64,000 nucleotides of DNA from Nicotiana tabacum. Its lineage: Eukaryota > Streptophyta > Magnoliopsida > Solanales > Solanaceae. A program made the translations under genes and the position numbers. The stretch is from the NCBI RefSeq assembly GCF_000715075.1, contig NC_134087.1:109345161-109409160 (forward strand). The letters are read 5' to 3'. Below are positions 47,462 to 57,690 of the stretch, in pieces. How positions within the stretch are numbered: position 1 is the stretch's first letter; the number at the start of each line of letters is the position of its first letter. The notes under the pieces were generated by a model that saw only the letters and a list, made by a program, of their open reading frames with translations, was not told where the DNA came from and did no database searches.

Positions 47462-47965
47462 TGACCCAAAAGATATTGAAACCTTTTTAATTAAATCAAT
47501 TAAAGATGATGAAGAGGTAAATCTTAGTCAAACGTAATAAACTCCAGATCTATGAGATAACTAGAAAATAATGCACAAGACGAAATAGAGGTGAATAATC
47601 TTATTGAAGCTTTTCATTTTTCCTCCTATTACTTGTTGGAGAAAAACATTTTACATGCTCTCTTGGAGGTTGCTTTTTTCTTCCTTCTACTATTAAGATT
47701 ACATGGGAGAGGAGAGAGAGAGAGAAGAAGCCCCACTTTCGAGAAGGTTTTCCCATATATATATAGTTATGGAATCTTTGCTATTTGCTTGGTTTGATTC
47801 TCTTTCATACTACGTCCGCCTTTGTCGTCCTCTGAGCGTTGTTTTTTGACTTGGCAGGTATTGTGAGTACCGGATTTGAAATAAACCATGTCGTCTTTCA
47901 CTGTCTCGCTGCTTGGACGGGATATCGGTTGGATCGACCGTAGCGGTCAGATTTTGACCAATATA
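47462..47965 (-). repeat. 5' LTR of element E (504 bp)
   Basis: Nearly identical to 38212-38714 over its length; minus-strand start is tatattggtc where the other copy has tgtatcggtc. Confidence 0.88.
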
Positions 47966-47970
47966 TTATT

Positions 47971-49542
47971 AATTCTAAAAATCCCATTTGCCAAATTGCG
48001 ACAAAACTATCTTCTTCTCTTCCACTTTTATTTTTTTGAGAAGGTAATATCGACAAAACTATCCTTTCGATACAAATTTATATATAATATGTAAGCATGT
48101 TTTGAGATCCTACACGTCATGTTATTTTTACTAATGGTGTATATAATTTAAATTCGAGCATCTCGTTTGAAATAGCTAGTGTTGTAGTTGACTGTTGACT
48201 CAAGTGGAATAGTAGTGAGGGCGTTACTAATTCCAAAAAATGGTATAATTGTTACACTTGAAGTATTACATGAATTAAGTTTCACAATTGTAGTAAAATA
48301 TTTTCTGAAAGAAAATAGCAATAAAAATTATGTAAAAACCGAGTGTGCTTAAATAATTGTAATTTTCTTACTATGAGTAGTTTGAGAGTGGATGAAGCTG
48401 AAGTTTTATTCTGACTATTATTAACCTTAACCTGAAGATGATAGGATCGACTTGTATATGGATCATAGGCTATGAATTAATATTTATAATCGATCAACTC
48501 GATATATCGACCAATTACTAGCTGTGTTATTCATACTAAATTGTGCTTATCCTAAAGAAGTATGAGCATAAATTAGTTGTTGCCTCTTTGCAGTCTTGAG
48601 GGTCTTCCCCGTTAATAGTTTGTTTCTTTCTTAGTTTAAAAAGTTGTTGTTTGTCTATTTGCTCTTTCAATAATTCTCTACCCCTGCAAATGAATTTTGT
48701 GGAATAAGCCAACAAGCTCAAGTTCTCATGAGATAAAAACACAATTGACCAATCAGCTACAGCTACCTCCAAGATTTGGCTTTATCTTCTACTAATCTCC
48801 GAGGAATACTTAACCAAGGATTTACGTTATAGCTAAAGCTTAGAACCGGCCCTTAACGCCTCAAATGGCCATATCCTATCGTTTCTTCTCCGCAAAGTAC
48901 CAGCCCACAGAAACCAGATATTAATACTCCCTACGCGTTGCACGCATTAGTATATATCTCTAATCTCTGCACACGCAGTTGCAAGCAAACCATGCATCCC
49001 TTCCCAGAAGCCGACACTGTACACGTGTAATAAATTAAACAGTGCCCTACTTAGGATTTTCAGCTAAGTAAACCTATTGTCACAGATTTGTTAGTTTGAG
49101 TTGATTATGGAACTGATGGTGTAATTTACTCCTTGTGCTAAACTTTAATTCATATATATATATACTAGTATTTACGAACGTGCGTTGCACGTTAATAATG
49201 GCACATGATAATTTAAACATTTATTTATATGAAGAAATAATAAAATTTAATTAATGAGAGAATTTTTTATGTATAATAATACAACAATCATTTAAATACT
49301 GAAAAATATTATTACATTAGCATAATACATGAATTTAAAATAAAAGGACATCATCAAGACTTATACAAACGATCAATTTTATCATGTCAGTTAGATAATT
49401 ATATATTATAATTTAAACGCATTTAATGTGATGGTATCTTAACGAACACTTATTTGTGGACAATATTTTTTATGTATGTTTCCTCCTAATGCATTGGTTG
49501 CTCTGCCTTAACCAGAACTCTTGTTGTCGATCTTGAAATTTG
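47971..49542. other. Anonymous DNA with paralogue of the D insertion site
   Basis: 48200-48845 is paralogous to the flanks of D and to 37840-38180. Around 48951-49015 there is promoter-like sequence (tatatatctctaatctctgc, then an ATG at about 49012 that opens only about ten codons). 49155-49200 shows (ta)n followed by 'actagtatttacgaacgtgcgttgcacg', then A/T-rich sequence up to element I. No gene can be defended. Confidence 0.5.
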
Positions 49543-50259
49543 TGATGACCCAAGAGGTCATCACTTGTTTTAAAATGAAATTCTACGTTCTGAGGTCTTA
49601 AAAACATCTTCTAGCATCATCTCGATTTGCGTACGCAGTCTAGCCGCGTAGCCGGAAAACCTATATGAGAAAATCTCTGAAAAATGATAAATTTTGACTG
49701 TAAAATGAATTAATTGACTTCGGTCAACGTTTTGGGTAAACGAACCCGGACCCGTAATTTGACGGTCCCAGAGGGTCTGTAGGAAAATATGGGACTTGGG
49801 CGTATGCCCGGAATCGAATTCCGAGGTCCCAAGCCCGAGAAATGAATTTTTAAAGAAATTTATTTTCTGAAATGGTTTAAAGGTTTTGGAAATGAATTTT
49901 TATGAGAGCATGTTGGTATCGACCCCGTATTTTGGTTCCGGCACCTGGTACAGGTCTTATATATGATTTAAGATAATTTTGTGAAGTTTGGTAAGAAACA
50001 GAATCCGTTTGACCTGATTCGGACCTTAAACGCAAAATTTGATGTTTAATAAGTTTTGAGAAATTTCATTGATCTTGATGTTTAATTCGACGTTCATGAT
50101 GTTATTTTGGTGATTTTATTACGCGAATAAGTCCGTAGAATGTTTTTGAGGTTGTGTGTATATTTGGTTTGGAGCCCCGAGGGCTCGGGTGAGTTTTGGA
50201 TAGGCCACGGGGCTTATTTTTAGACTGAAAAAGTTGCAGATTTTAGCTAGTGTGCTCAG

Positions 50260-50560
50260 GCCTGCAGGCTTAACATTTGCGAAGCCTGGTTCGCAAATGC
50301 GAAGGCTGGATCGCAAATGCGAAACCAGCCCAGGCCTGTCTTGCTCGAAAATACGAAATTCCCCTGCTCAGCCTTGGGTCGCAAATGCGACCCTTTCTTC
50401 GCAATTCCCAAGTCGCAAATGTGACATGTTGATCGCAAATGCGAAAGTCCAGTTTTCCCTTAAGGGTTCGCAAACGCGAGCCGTGTTTCGCATTTCCCAA
50501 ATTATCAGAGGTTGGGGTTCGCAATTGTAAACCCCTGTTCGCATTTCCCATATTTGCGAC
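50260..50560 (+). repeat. tcgcaaatgcga palindrome cluster, 5' LTR of I
   Basis: About ten variants of ttcgcaaatgcgaa; the 3' LTR has the matching cluster at 58395-58640. Confidence 0.78.
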
Positions 50561-51464
50561 CTGCAACTTTATACTTAGACGATTTTAAACTCATTTTTCA
50601 CATCTTTTCAAAACACAAACTGTTTTGGGCGATTTTCCAAGAACAACTCTTCTTCCAAATCGATTGTAAGTTAATTTTAACTCATTTTCTTCAATCATTA
50701 ACATCTTTTAACGTGATTTTAACTTAAAATCAATGATTTTCATGGGGGAAATTGGGTGTTTTGGGTAGAACCTAGATTTTTCAAAAATTGGAGATCGATT
50801 TCAAAATAAATTATGTATTTGGGTTCGTGGAGGAAGGGGTAATCGGATTTTGGTTCGAACCGCGGGTTTTGACCATGTGGGGCTGGGTGAATTTTGACTT
50901 TTATGTAAAACTTTGGGAAATTCATTTTCATACATTCAAATTGATTTTCTTAGCATTTATTGATGTAATTAAGTAACTTGTGACTAGATACGAGCGAATT
51001 GGCGGTGGAATCGAGGGGTAAAGCTATAATTGAAACTTGAGTTGTGTTCGTGGCATCAAGGTAAGTGTTTGGTCTAACCTTAGCTTGAAGGATTAGGAGT
51101 TGTGTCCTATTTGCTATTTGCTTCTTGTTGAGTACGACGTATAGGCATAGTGACGAGTATCTATACATTGGTGTCGAGCATGACTGTGACTCTTAAATTG
51201 CAACTTGTTGTGTTCTTAAATGATATTACGGACACTTTAATTGATGACTCTCGATAGTGAGCAAGGAATAAGTTTTTTTTCGGGGGAATTACGAAGTTTG
51301 AGTATCGGTGATAGCTGAAATGGTTAGATGTTGGATTAAGATTGGTTATAGCTTTTTCTCCCTGGCCGGGACGTATTTATTTATGTTGTCGATTCCCTTG
51401 CCGGGATAGTGTAGTTCGTTATTGATCCCTTGCCGGGACTATGGTTATGATTATTGTTGACTGT

Positions 51465-51775
51465 ATATTTGGAACGGGTTGCACGCCGAAACATTATTAT
51501 ATATGGATCGGGCTGCACGCCACAACAAATATTATATTGGATTGGGTTGCATGCCGCGACATTATTATATATGGATCGGGTTGCACGCCGCAACAAATAT
51601 TATATTGGATCGGGTTGCACGCTGCAACATTATTATTTATGGATCGGGTTGCACGCCACAACAAATATTATATTGGGCCGGGTTGCACCCGCAACAGTGA
51701 TATAAATGGATTGGGTTGCACGCCGCAATAGTGTTAAATGATAAGTGATCGGGTTGCGCGCCGAAACAGTATTAT
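51465..51775 (+). repeat. Tandem array of gggttgcacgccgcaac units, 5' LTR of I
   Basis: About eight units of 35-40 bp: ggatcgggttgcacgccgca, then acaaatattatatt or acattattatatat. The 3' LTR has the matching array at 59575-59845 with a different number of units. Confidence 0.9.
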
Positions 51776-52485
51776 TAATGTTTTGTTGTAGATCTTGAAC
51801 AGTTCTCTCATATTTCTTTTATGTTTCTGCTGGATTTGATATTTTCCCCGTAGCATGTACCCCCTCCCATTTAAATTGTTTATTCCTATTTATTTTTCGC
51901 GATATATTATATAACTTCACAGGTTTATCTGGAGTTTGGTCTTAGCCTCGTCACTACCTCGCTGGGGTTAGGCCAGGCACTTACCAGCACATGGGGTCGG
52001 TTGTGCTGATGCTACACTTTGCACTATGTGCAGATACCAGAGTAGCATTTGGGCAGTAGCACTTGGGGAGCCAGCCTTCAGTCTACTCAGAGATCCCGAG
52101 GTAGTCCTGCAGGCGTCCGCAGGCCCCGCGTTCTCTTCTATCTATTTACATGTTTTGTTTTCACTTGTTTCTGAGACAGATTGTATTTCCTTGTTCAGAC
52201 ATTTGTATATAGTATTCATACACATTCTGTGGATATTGTGACACCGGTTTCTGGGTAGAGATGCATGTTGGCATTTTCGTACTGATTTTGGTGTTATATT
52301 AGTCTAAGTCTTCCGCTTTATTTCATCTTTCGCCATTATTTAAATGTTGATCACCTATTAATTCAACTCGTTAAAAGGATGGAAAAAAATGAAAGAGTTA
52401 GAATTTCTATATTTCGTGGCTAGCCTAGCTCTACGAGTAGACTCTATCACGACCCCCAAGGGTGCGAAATCAGGGTCGTGACAGT

Positions 52486-52498
52486 TGGTATCAGAGCT
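52486..52498 (+). other. Primer binding site of element I (initiator Met tRNA type)
   Basis: tggtatcagagct lies two bases after the 5' LTR end, the standard plant initiator-Met primer site. Confidence 0.93.
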
Positions 52499-52674
52499 CT
52501 AGGTTACATAGGTCTCAAAATTCACGGACAAGCTTAGTAGAGTTTGAGGGATCGGTACAGAGACGTCTGTATTTATCCCTCAGAGGCTACAGAGTTAGGA
52601 AAACTTCACATTTGTTCTTTCTTGTCGTGCGGTTTTGTTTCTCAATGCTTAATTTCTACTCTATTCTTTTGCAG

Positions 52675-54210
52675 ATGGCGAGAACACGCGTTTCCTTATC
52701 CACCACTCAGCAGCCCGAGCCCCCAGTAGCAGCTCCCACGAGGGGCAGAGGGCGAGGCCGAGGTCATGCTAGAGGCCGAGGTAGGGGCAAAGCTCAGCCC
52801 CGAGCAGCAGCACCAATGGTAGAGCCTCAGGTTGACTTTGATAACAAGGTTCCGGCCCCAGCAGTCCCGGTAAGTCCACCTTAGGTCCCAGAGGGGTTTA
52901 TTGCTACCCCAGTACTTCAAGATGCTCTGGTCCGTCTAGTGGGCCTTATGGAGAGTGTCACCTGGGCAGGCTTGCTTCCTATAGTGCCAGCCATCTCTCA
53001 GGCTGGAGGAGGAGCCCAGACTCCTACTACTCGCATTCCGGAGCAGGTAGCTCCCCAGATTCAGACTCCAGCGGTTCAACCAGTTGGATAAGTTCAGCCC
53101 GGTGTGGTAGCTCAGACTGGTGATGGAGCAGCTATGTCTGCCGATACTTTGTGGAGGCTGGATAGGTTCGCCAAGCTCTTAACTACTACTTTCAGTTGTG
53201 CATCTACTGAGGATCCCCAGGATTATTTAGATAGCTGTCACGAGGTTCTCAGGAACATGGGTATAGTTGAGATCAATGGGGTCGATTTTGCCACTTTTCT
53301 CTTGTCTGGATCTGCCAAGACTTGGTGGAGAGATTATTTCTTGGCTAGACCAGCCGGATCGCCAGCCTTGACTTGGGAGCAGTTTGCACAACTATTTTTG
53401 GAGAAGTTTCTCCCCATCACTCAGAGAGAGGCCTATCGGAGGCAGTTTGAGCGTCTCCAGCAGGGTTCCATGACGGTTACCCAGTATGAGACCAGATTCA
53501 TTGACTTAGCTCGTCATGTTCTTGTCATACTTCCTATCGAGAGAGAGAGGGTGAGGGGGTTTATTGACGGTCTTATTCAGCAGATTTGTCTTTAGATGCC
53601 TAGGGAGGCTGGGAGTGAGATTACATTTCAAGAGGTGGCCAATGTGGCCAGTAGAGTGGAGATGGTTCTGTCGTAGGGAGGTGGTCATGGGTCGGATAAG
53701 AGGCCCCGTCATTCAGGCAGATTCAGTGGTGCCTCATTTGGAGGCAGGGATTCATATGGTACAGGTCATCTTCCTAGGCCCTTTCAGTTAGCACTTCACA
53801 TTTCTCACGATGCTTCAGGTGGTCGTGGTTCTCACATGCAGTATTCTGATCAGCAGCCCTACAGTGCACCACCAGCTCCTATCAGTGCACAGTCGCTCCA
53901 GAGTTTTTGGGGTGGTCATTCAGGTCGCCAGGGTCAGTCTCAGTTTCCTTAGCCGCAGCACCCAGGTGGATGTTATGAGTGTGGTGAGTATGGTCATATC
54001 CAGAGGGCTTGTCCGAGATTGGTGTGTACTTAGTCGCAGCAGTAGGGTTCTTGTGCTATGGTTCGGTCACCAAGTGTTCCACAGCCCGCCCAGCCAGCTA
54101 GAGGTGGGGTACAGGTGCTAGAGGTGGAGGTAAAGGTGCTAGGGATGGAGCTCAGACCGCTAGAGGGGGAGGCCAGCCAGCTGCTGGCCGTCCCAAAGAG
54201 GTAGTCCAAG
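52675..54210 (+). pseudogene. gag of element I
   Basis: One frame from ATG 52675 (MARTRVSLSTTQQPEPP, then an Arg/Gly-rich run GRGRGRGHARGRGRG) through the capsid core (SGSAKTWWRDYFLA, PALTWEQFAQLFLEKFLP) to a CCHC finger CYECGEYGHIQRACP (about 53971-54015). In-frame stops: TAG at 52882, 53593, 53674, 53950, 54031 and 54043, and TAA at 53089. The copy at 1-961 shows Gln at two of these positions (53593, 53674). The start is preceded by ttttgcag. Gag would assemble the particle; this copy cannot be translated in full. Confidence 0.92.
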
Positions 54211-54289
54211 GTGGTGGGGCCTAGCCCCGATGTTATTCTCTTCCAGCTAGGCCCGAGACTGAGGCTTCAAATGCGGTTATCACATGTAC

Positions 54290-54520
54290 GGTTCTGGTTT
54301 GTGATAGAGATGCTTAAGTGTTATTTGATCTAGGGTCTACGTACCCGTATGTGTCATCTTATTTTGCACCGTATCTGGTTATGCCTAATGATTCATTAAG
54401 TGTTCTTGTCTATGTGTCTACATTGGTAGGTGATTTTATTATGGTAGATCGAGTCCATCGCTCTTGTATAGTTATGATTGGGGTCTCGAGACTCGTGTAG
54501 ATTTGTTGCTTCTGGACATG
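54290..54520 (+). pseudogene. Aspartic protease of element I
   Basis: LFDLGSTYPYVSSYFAPYLV (54318 on) matches the chromovirus protease loop, usually D-P/S/T-G-S; here it reads D-L-G-S, so the motif is altered. Frame is broken near 54500 by a shift. Confidence 0.8.
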
Positions 54521-55560
54521 GTTGCCACGCTATCTTGGACTGTCATGCCAAGACTGTGACTTTAGCCTTATCGGGTTTACCCCATTTAGAGTGGAGAGGG
54601 ACTCCTGATCATTCTACCCGTAGTGTTATCTCTTATGTGAAGGCTCGACGTATGGTCGAGAAGGGGTGCTTGGCCTATTTGGCATATGTTCATGATTCTA
54701 GTGTTGAGGTTCCTTCTATTGATTTTGTGCCCATGGTTCGTGAGTTTCCTAAGGTATTCCCTTCAGACCTGCCGGGCATGCCACCCGACAGGGATATTGA
54801 CTTTTGCATTTATTTGGCTCTGGGCACTCAACGCATTTCTATCCCGCCGAATCGTATGGCCCCACTGGAGTTGAAAGAGTTGAAGGAGCAGTTGCAAGAC
54901 TTGCTTGAGAAGGGTTTCATTAGACCCAGTGTTTCGCCTTGGGGTGCACCAGTGTTGTTTGTTAAGAAGAAGGATGGGTCAATGAGAATGTGTATTGATT
55001 ACCGGTAGTTGAACAAGGTTACATTAAGAATAAGTATCCATTGCCGAGGATTGATGATTTGTTTGATCAACTTAAGGGTGCCAAGGTATTTTCGAAGATT
55101 GTCTTGAGATCTGGCTACCATCAGTTGAGGATTAGGGCATCTGATGTCCCTAAGACAACTTTCCACACTCGGTACGGGCATTATGAGTTCTTGGTTATGT
55201 CATTCGGGTTGACAAATGCCCCAGCAGCTTTTATGGATTTGATGAACCGACTGTTTAGGCCTTAGATTCATTCGTGATAGTCTTCATTGATGATATTTTG
55301 ATATATTCCCGCAGCCGGGAGGAGCACGAGCAGCATCTTAGTGTGGTTCTTCAGACCTTGAGGGATAGTCAGTTATATGCTAAGTTCTCAAAGTGTGAGT
55401 TCTGGTTGAGTTCAGTTGCATTCCTGGGTCATGTTGTATCAGCAGAGGGTATTCAGGTTGATCCGAAGAAGATTGAGGTAGTCAAGAACTAGCCTAGACC
55501 AGCATCAGCTACAGAGATTCGAAGTTTCTTGGGATTGATAGGCTACTATCGTCGGTTCGT
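54520..55560 (+). pseudogene. Reverse transcriptase of element I
   Basis: Segments in order: [60 protein letters not shown] and SMRMCIDYR followed by TAG at 55006. Then [40 protein letters not shown] and the catalytic [14 protein letters not shown] (about 55274-55310). The F-x-D-D box is intact. Breaks: TAG at 55006, a small frame change near 55018, a stop and indel near 55262, and TAG near 55490. Several stops fall where Gln or Trp is expected. Confidence 0.92.
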
Positions 55561-55599
55561 GGAGGGGTTCTCATCTATCGCAACCCCAATGACCAAGTT

Positions 55600-56010
55600 A
55601 GCCTAGAAGGGTGCCCAGTTCAGATGGTCGGATGAGTGTGAGGCGAGCTTCCAGAAGCTCAAGACAGCTTTGACTACGGCACTAGTGTTAGTTTTTCCCA
55701 CATGTTTAGGGCCTTATACAGTCTATTGTGATGCATCTCGTATTGGACTCGGTGCAGTGTTGATGCAGGATGGCAAGGTCATTGCTTATGCTTCGCGGCA
55801 GTTGAAGATTCATGAGAAGAACTATCCGGTTCATGATTTGGAGTTGGCAGCCATTGTTCACATGTTAAAGATTTGGAGGCATTATCTGTATGGTGTGGCA
55901 TGTGAGGTGTTCACGGATCACAAGAGTCTTCAGTATTTATTCAAGTAAAAGAAGTTGAATTTGAGGTAGAGGAGGTGGTTGGAGTTGTTGAAAGATTATG
56001 ATAGCACTAT
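55600..56010 (+). pseudogene. RNase H of element I
   Basis: [20 protein letters not shown] carries the first Asp, [20 protein letters not shown] the Glu, and [11 protein letters not shown] the next Asp. All three acidic residues survive. Stops follow at 55947 (taa) and near 55967 (tag). A single RNase H, as in chromoviruses, unlike element D. Confidence 0.88.
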
Positions 56011-57420
56011 CTTATATCATCTGGGAAATGCCAATGTGGTGGCCGATGCTTTGAGTAGGAAGTCAGCCAGTATGGGCAGTCTTGCTTATATTCCGGTCGG
56101 TGAGAGACTGGTTACTTTGGATGTTCAAGCTTTGGCCAATCAGTTCGTGAGGTTGGATGTTTCTGAGCCCAGCCGTATGTTAGCTTGCATCATCGCTCGT
56201 TCTTCATCATTGGATCGTATCCGAGATCGGCAGTATAATGATCCCTATTTATGTGTCCTCAGAGACACAATGCAGTGCGTAGGTTCCAAGTAGGTTACCT
56301 TAGGTGATGATGGAGTTTTGAGATTGCAAGGTCGAGTTTGTGTGCCTAATGTGGATGGGCTCTAAGAGTTGATTTTAGAGGAGGCCCATAGTTCCAGGTA
56401 CTCTATTCATCCAGGCGCCGCTAAGATGTATTCGGATTTGCGGTAGTATTTTGGTGGCAGAGAATGAAGAAGGATATCGTTGCATATGTGGCTTGGTATT
56501 TGAATTGTCAGCATGTTAAGTATGAGCATCAGAGGCCCGGTGGTTCATTTAAGAAGATTGAGCTTCCCGAGTGGAAGTAGGAGCAGATCACTATGGACTT
56601 CGTTGTTGGTCTCCCACGGACTTAGAGGAAGTTCGATGTAGCATGGGTTATTGTTGATAGGCTGACCAAGTCAGCACATTTCATTCCTGTGGCAGTCTCC
56701 TATTCTTCCGAAAGGTTAGCTGAGATCTATATCCGGGAGATTGTTCGTCTTCATGGTGTGCCCAAGTCTATCATCTCGGATCGAGGTACATAGTTTACCT
56801 CCCATTTCTAGAGAGCAGTTCTGTGAAAGTTGGGCACGCGGTTGAGTTGAGCACAACGTTTCATCCTCAGACAGACGGGCAGTCCGAGCGGACCATTCAG
56901 ATTTTGGAAGATATGCTCTGATCTTGTGTCATTGACTTTAGAGGCTCTTAGAATCAGTTTTTGCCTTTAGCAGAGTTTGCCTACAACAACAACTACCAGT
57001 CGAGTATCCAGATGGCTCCTTATGAGGCTTTATATGGTAGGCGGTGTCAGTCTCCGATTGGATGGTTTGAGCTTGGAGAGGCTCAGTTGTTGGGTACGGA
57101 TCTGGTTCAGGAGGCTTTGAACAAGGTCAGGATTATTCAGGATATGCTTCGTACAGCTCAGTCCAGGCAAAAGAGTTATGCCGACCGCAAGGTTCAAGAT
57201 TTGGCTTTCATGGTCGGTCAGCGGGTATTGCTTCGAGTGTCGCCTATGAAGGGCGTGATGAGATTTGGGAAGAAGGGCAAGCTTAGACCTAGGTTCATTG
57301 GCCCGTTTGAGATTCTTGATCGAGTGGGAGAGGTGGCTTATAGAATTGCATTGCCGCCGAGCTTATCAGTCGTGCATCCAGTATTTCATGTGTCCATGCT
57401 TCAGAAATATCACAGCGATC
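56011..57420 (+). pseudogene. Integrase of element I
   Basis: The zinc-binding part shows two His (AHSSRYSIHPGAAKMY), but its first Cys is lost (YLNC in place of C-x2-C). The core has ITMDFVVGLP with the first Asp, IISDRGT with the second, and PQTDGQSERTIQILEDML with the Glu. The C-terminal part from 56961 (LPLAEFAYNNNYQSSIQMAP, YEALYGRRCQSPIGWFELGE) is open to 57584. Stops lie at codons expected to be Gln or Trp (for example after VGLPRT and after SDRGT) and there is a small deletion near 56820. Confidence 0.9.
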
Positions 57421-57660
57421 CATCTCATGTGTTAGATTTCAGCACTGTCCAGTTGGACAAGGACTTGTCTTATGAAGAGGAGCCGGTAGCTATTCTAGAC
57501 CGGCAGGATTGTCAATTGAGATCGGAGAGTTTTCCTTCTATTCGTGTTCAGTGGAGGGGTCAGCCTCCTGAGGCATCGACCTAGGACTCCGAGTCCGATA
57601 TGCGGAGCCAATATCCCCATCTTTTCCTCGACTCAGGTACTTCCTTCTTACGTCCGTTCG
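57421..57660 (+). pseudogene. C-terminal chromodomain-like tail of element I
   Basis: After LSVVHPVFHVSMLQKYHSDP come EEEPVAILDRQDCQLRS and IRVQWRGQPPEAST, then TAG (57582-57584), followed by DSESDMRSQYPHLF. The pattern, VAILDRQ then VQWRGQP then E-(S)-DMR-x-YP-x-LF, is that of a divergent (group II) chromodomain, which in this lineage guides integration to heterochromatin. Confidence 0.75.
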
Positions 57661-57678
57661 AGGACGAATGGTTGTTTT

Positions 57679-57690
57679 AGAGGTGGAGAA
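57679..57690 (+). other. Polypurine tract of element I
   Basis: agaggtggagaa lies immediately before the 3' LTR. Confidence 0.85.

Larger units (their letters stand above)
38212..47965 (-). mobile_element. Element E: Tat-derived element carrying only the antisense ORF
   Basis: Left LTR 38212-38714 and right LTR 47462-47965 are highly similar. A perfect target duplication ttatt lies at 38207-38211 and 47966-47970. The primer binding site is next to the right LTR on the minus strand, so the element reads right to left. Between the LTRs there is an ORF on the plus strand (39184-45215, split by solo LTR F), a 12-unit tandem array and a short leader. No gag, protease, RT, RNase H or integrase is detectable. 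It is a non-autonomous derivative that kept only the antisense gene. Confidence 0.9.
49543..52483 (+). repeat. 5' LTR of element I (2941 bp)
   Basis: Starts with palindrome TGATGACC-caaga-GGTCATCA, ends GGGTCGTGACA. Contains a tcgcaaatgcga cluster (50260-50560), 'cccttgccggga' repeats (51357-51440) and an array of gggttgcacgccgcaacaa units (51465-51775). Confidence 0.93.

Noticed and set aside
48536..48772. Minus-strand 78-codon frame in the duplicated region
   Set aside because: The paralogous sequence at 37.9-38.1 kb does not keep the frame, so coding is unsupported.
51441..51777. Regular spaced repeats resembling a CRISPR array
   Set aside because: Units and spacers are degenerate copies of one another inside a plant LTR, duplicated in the other LTR at 59575-59845.
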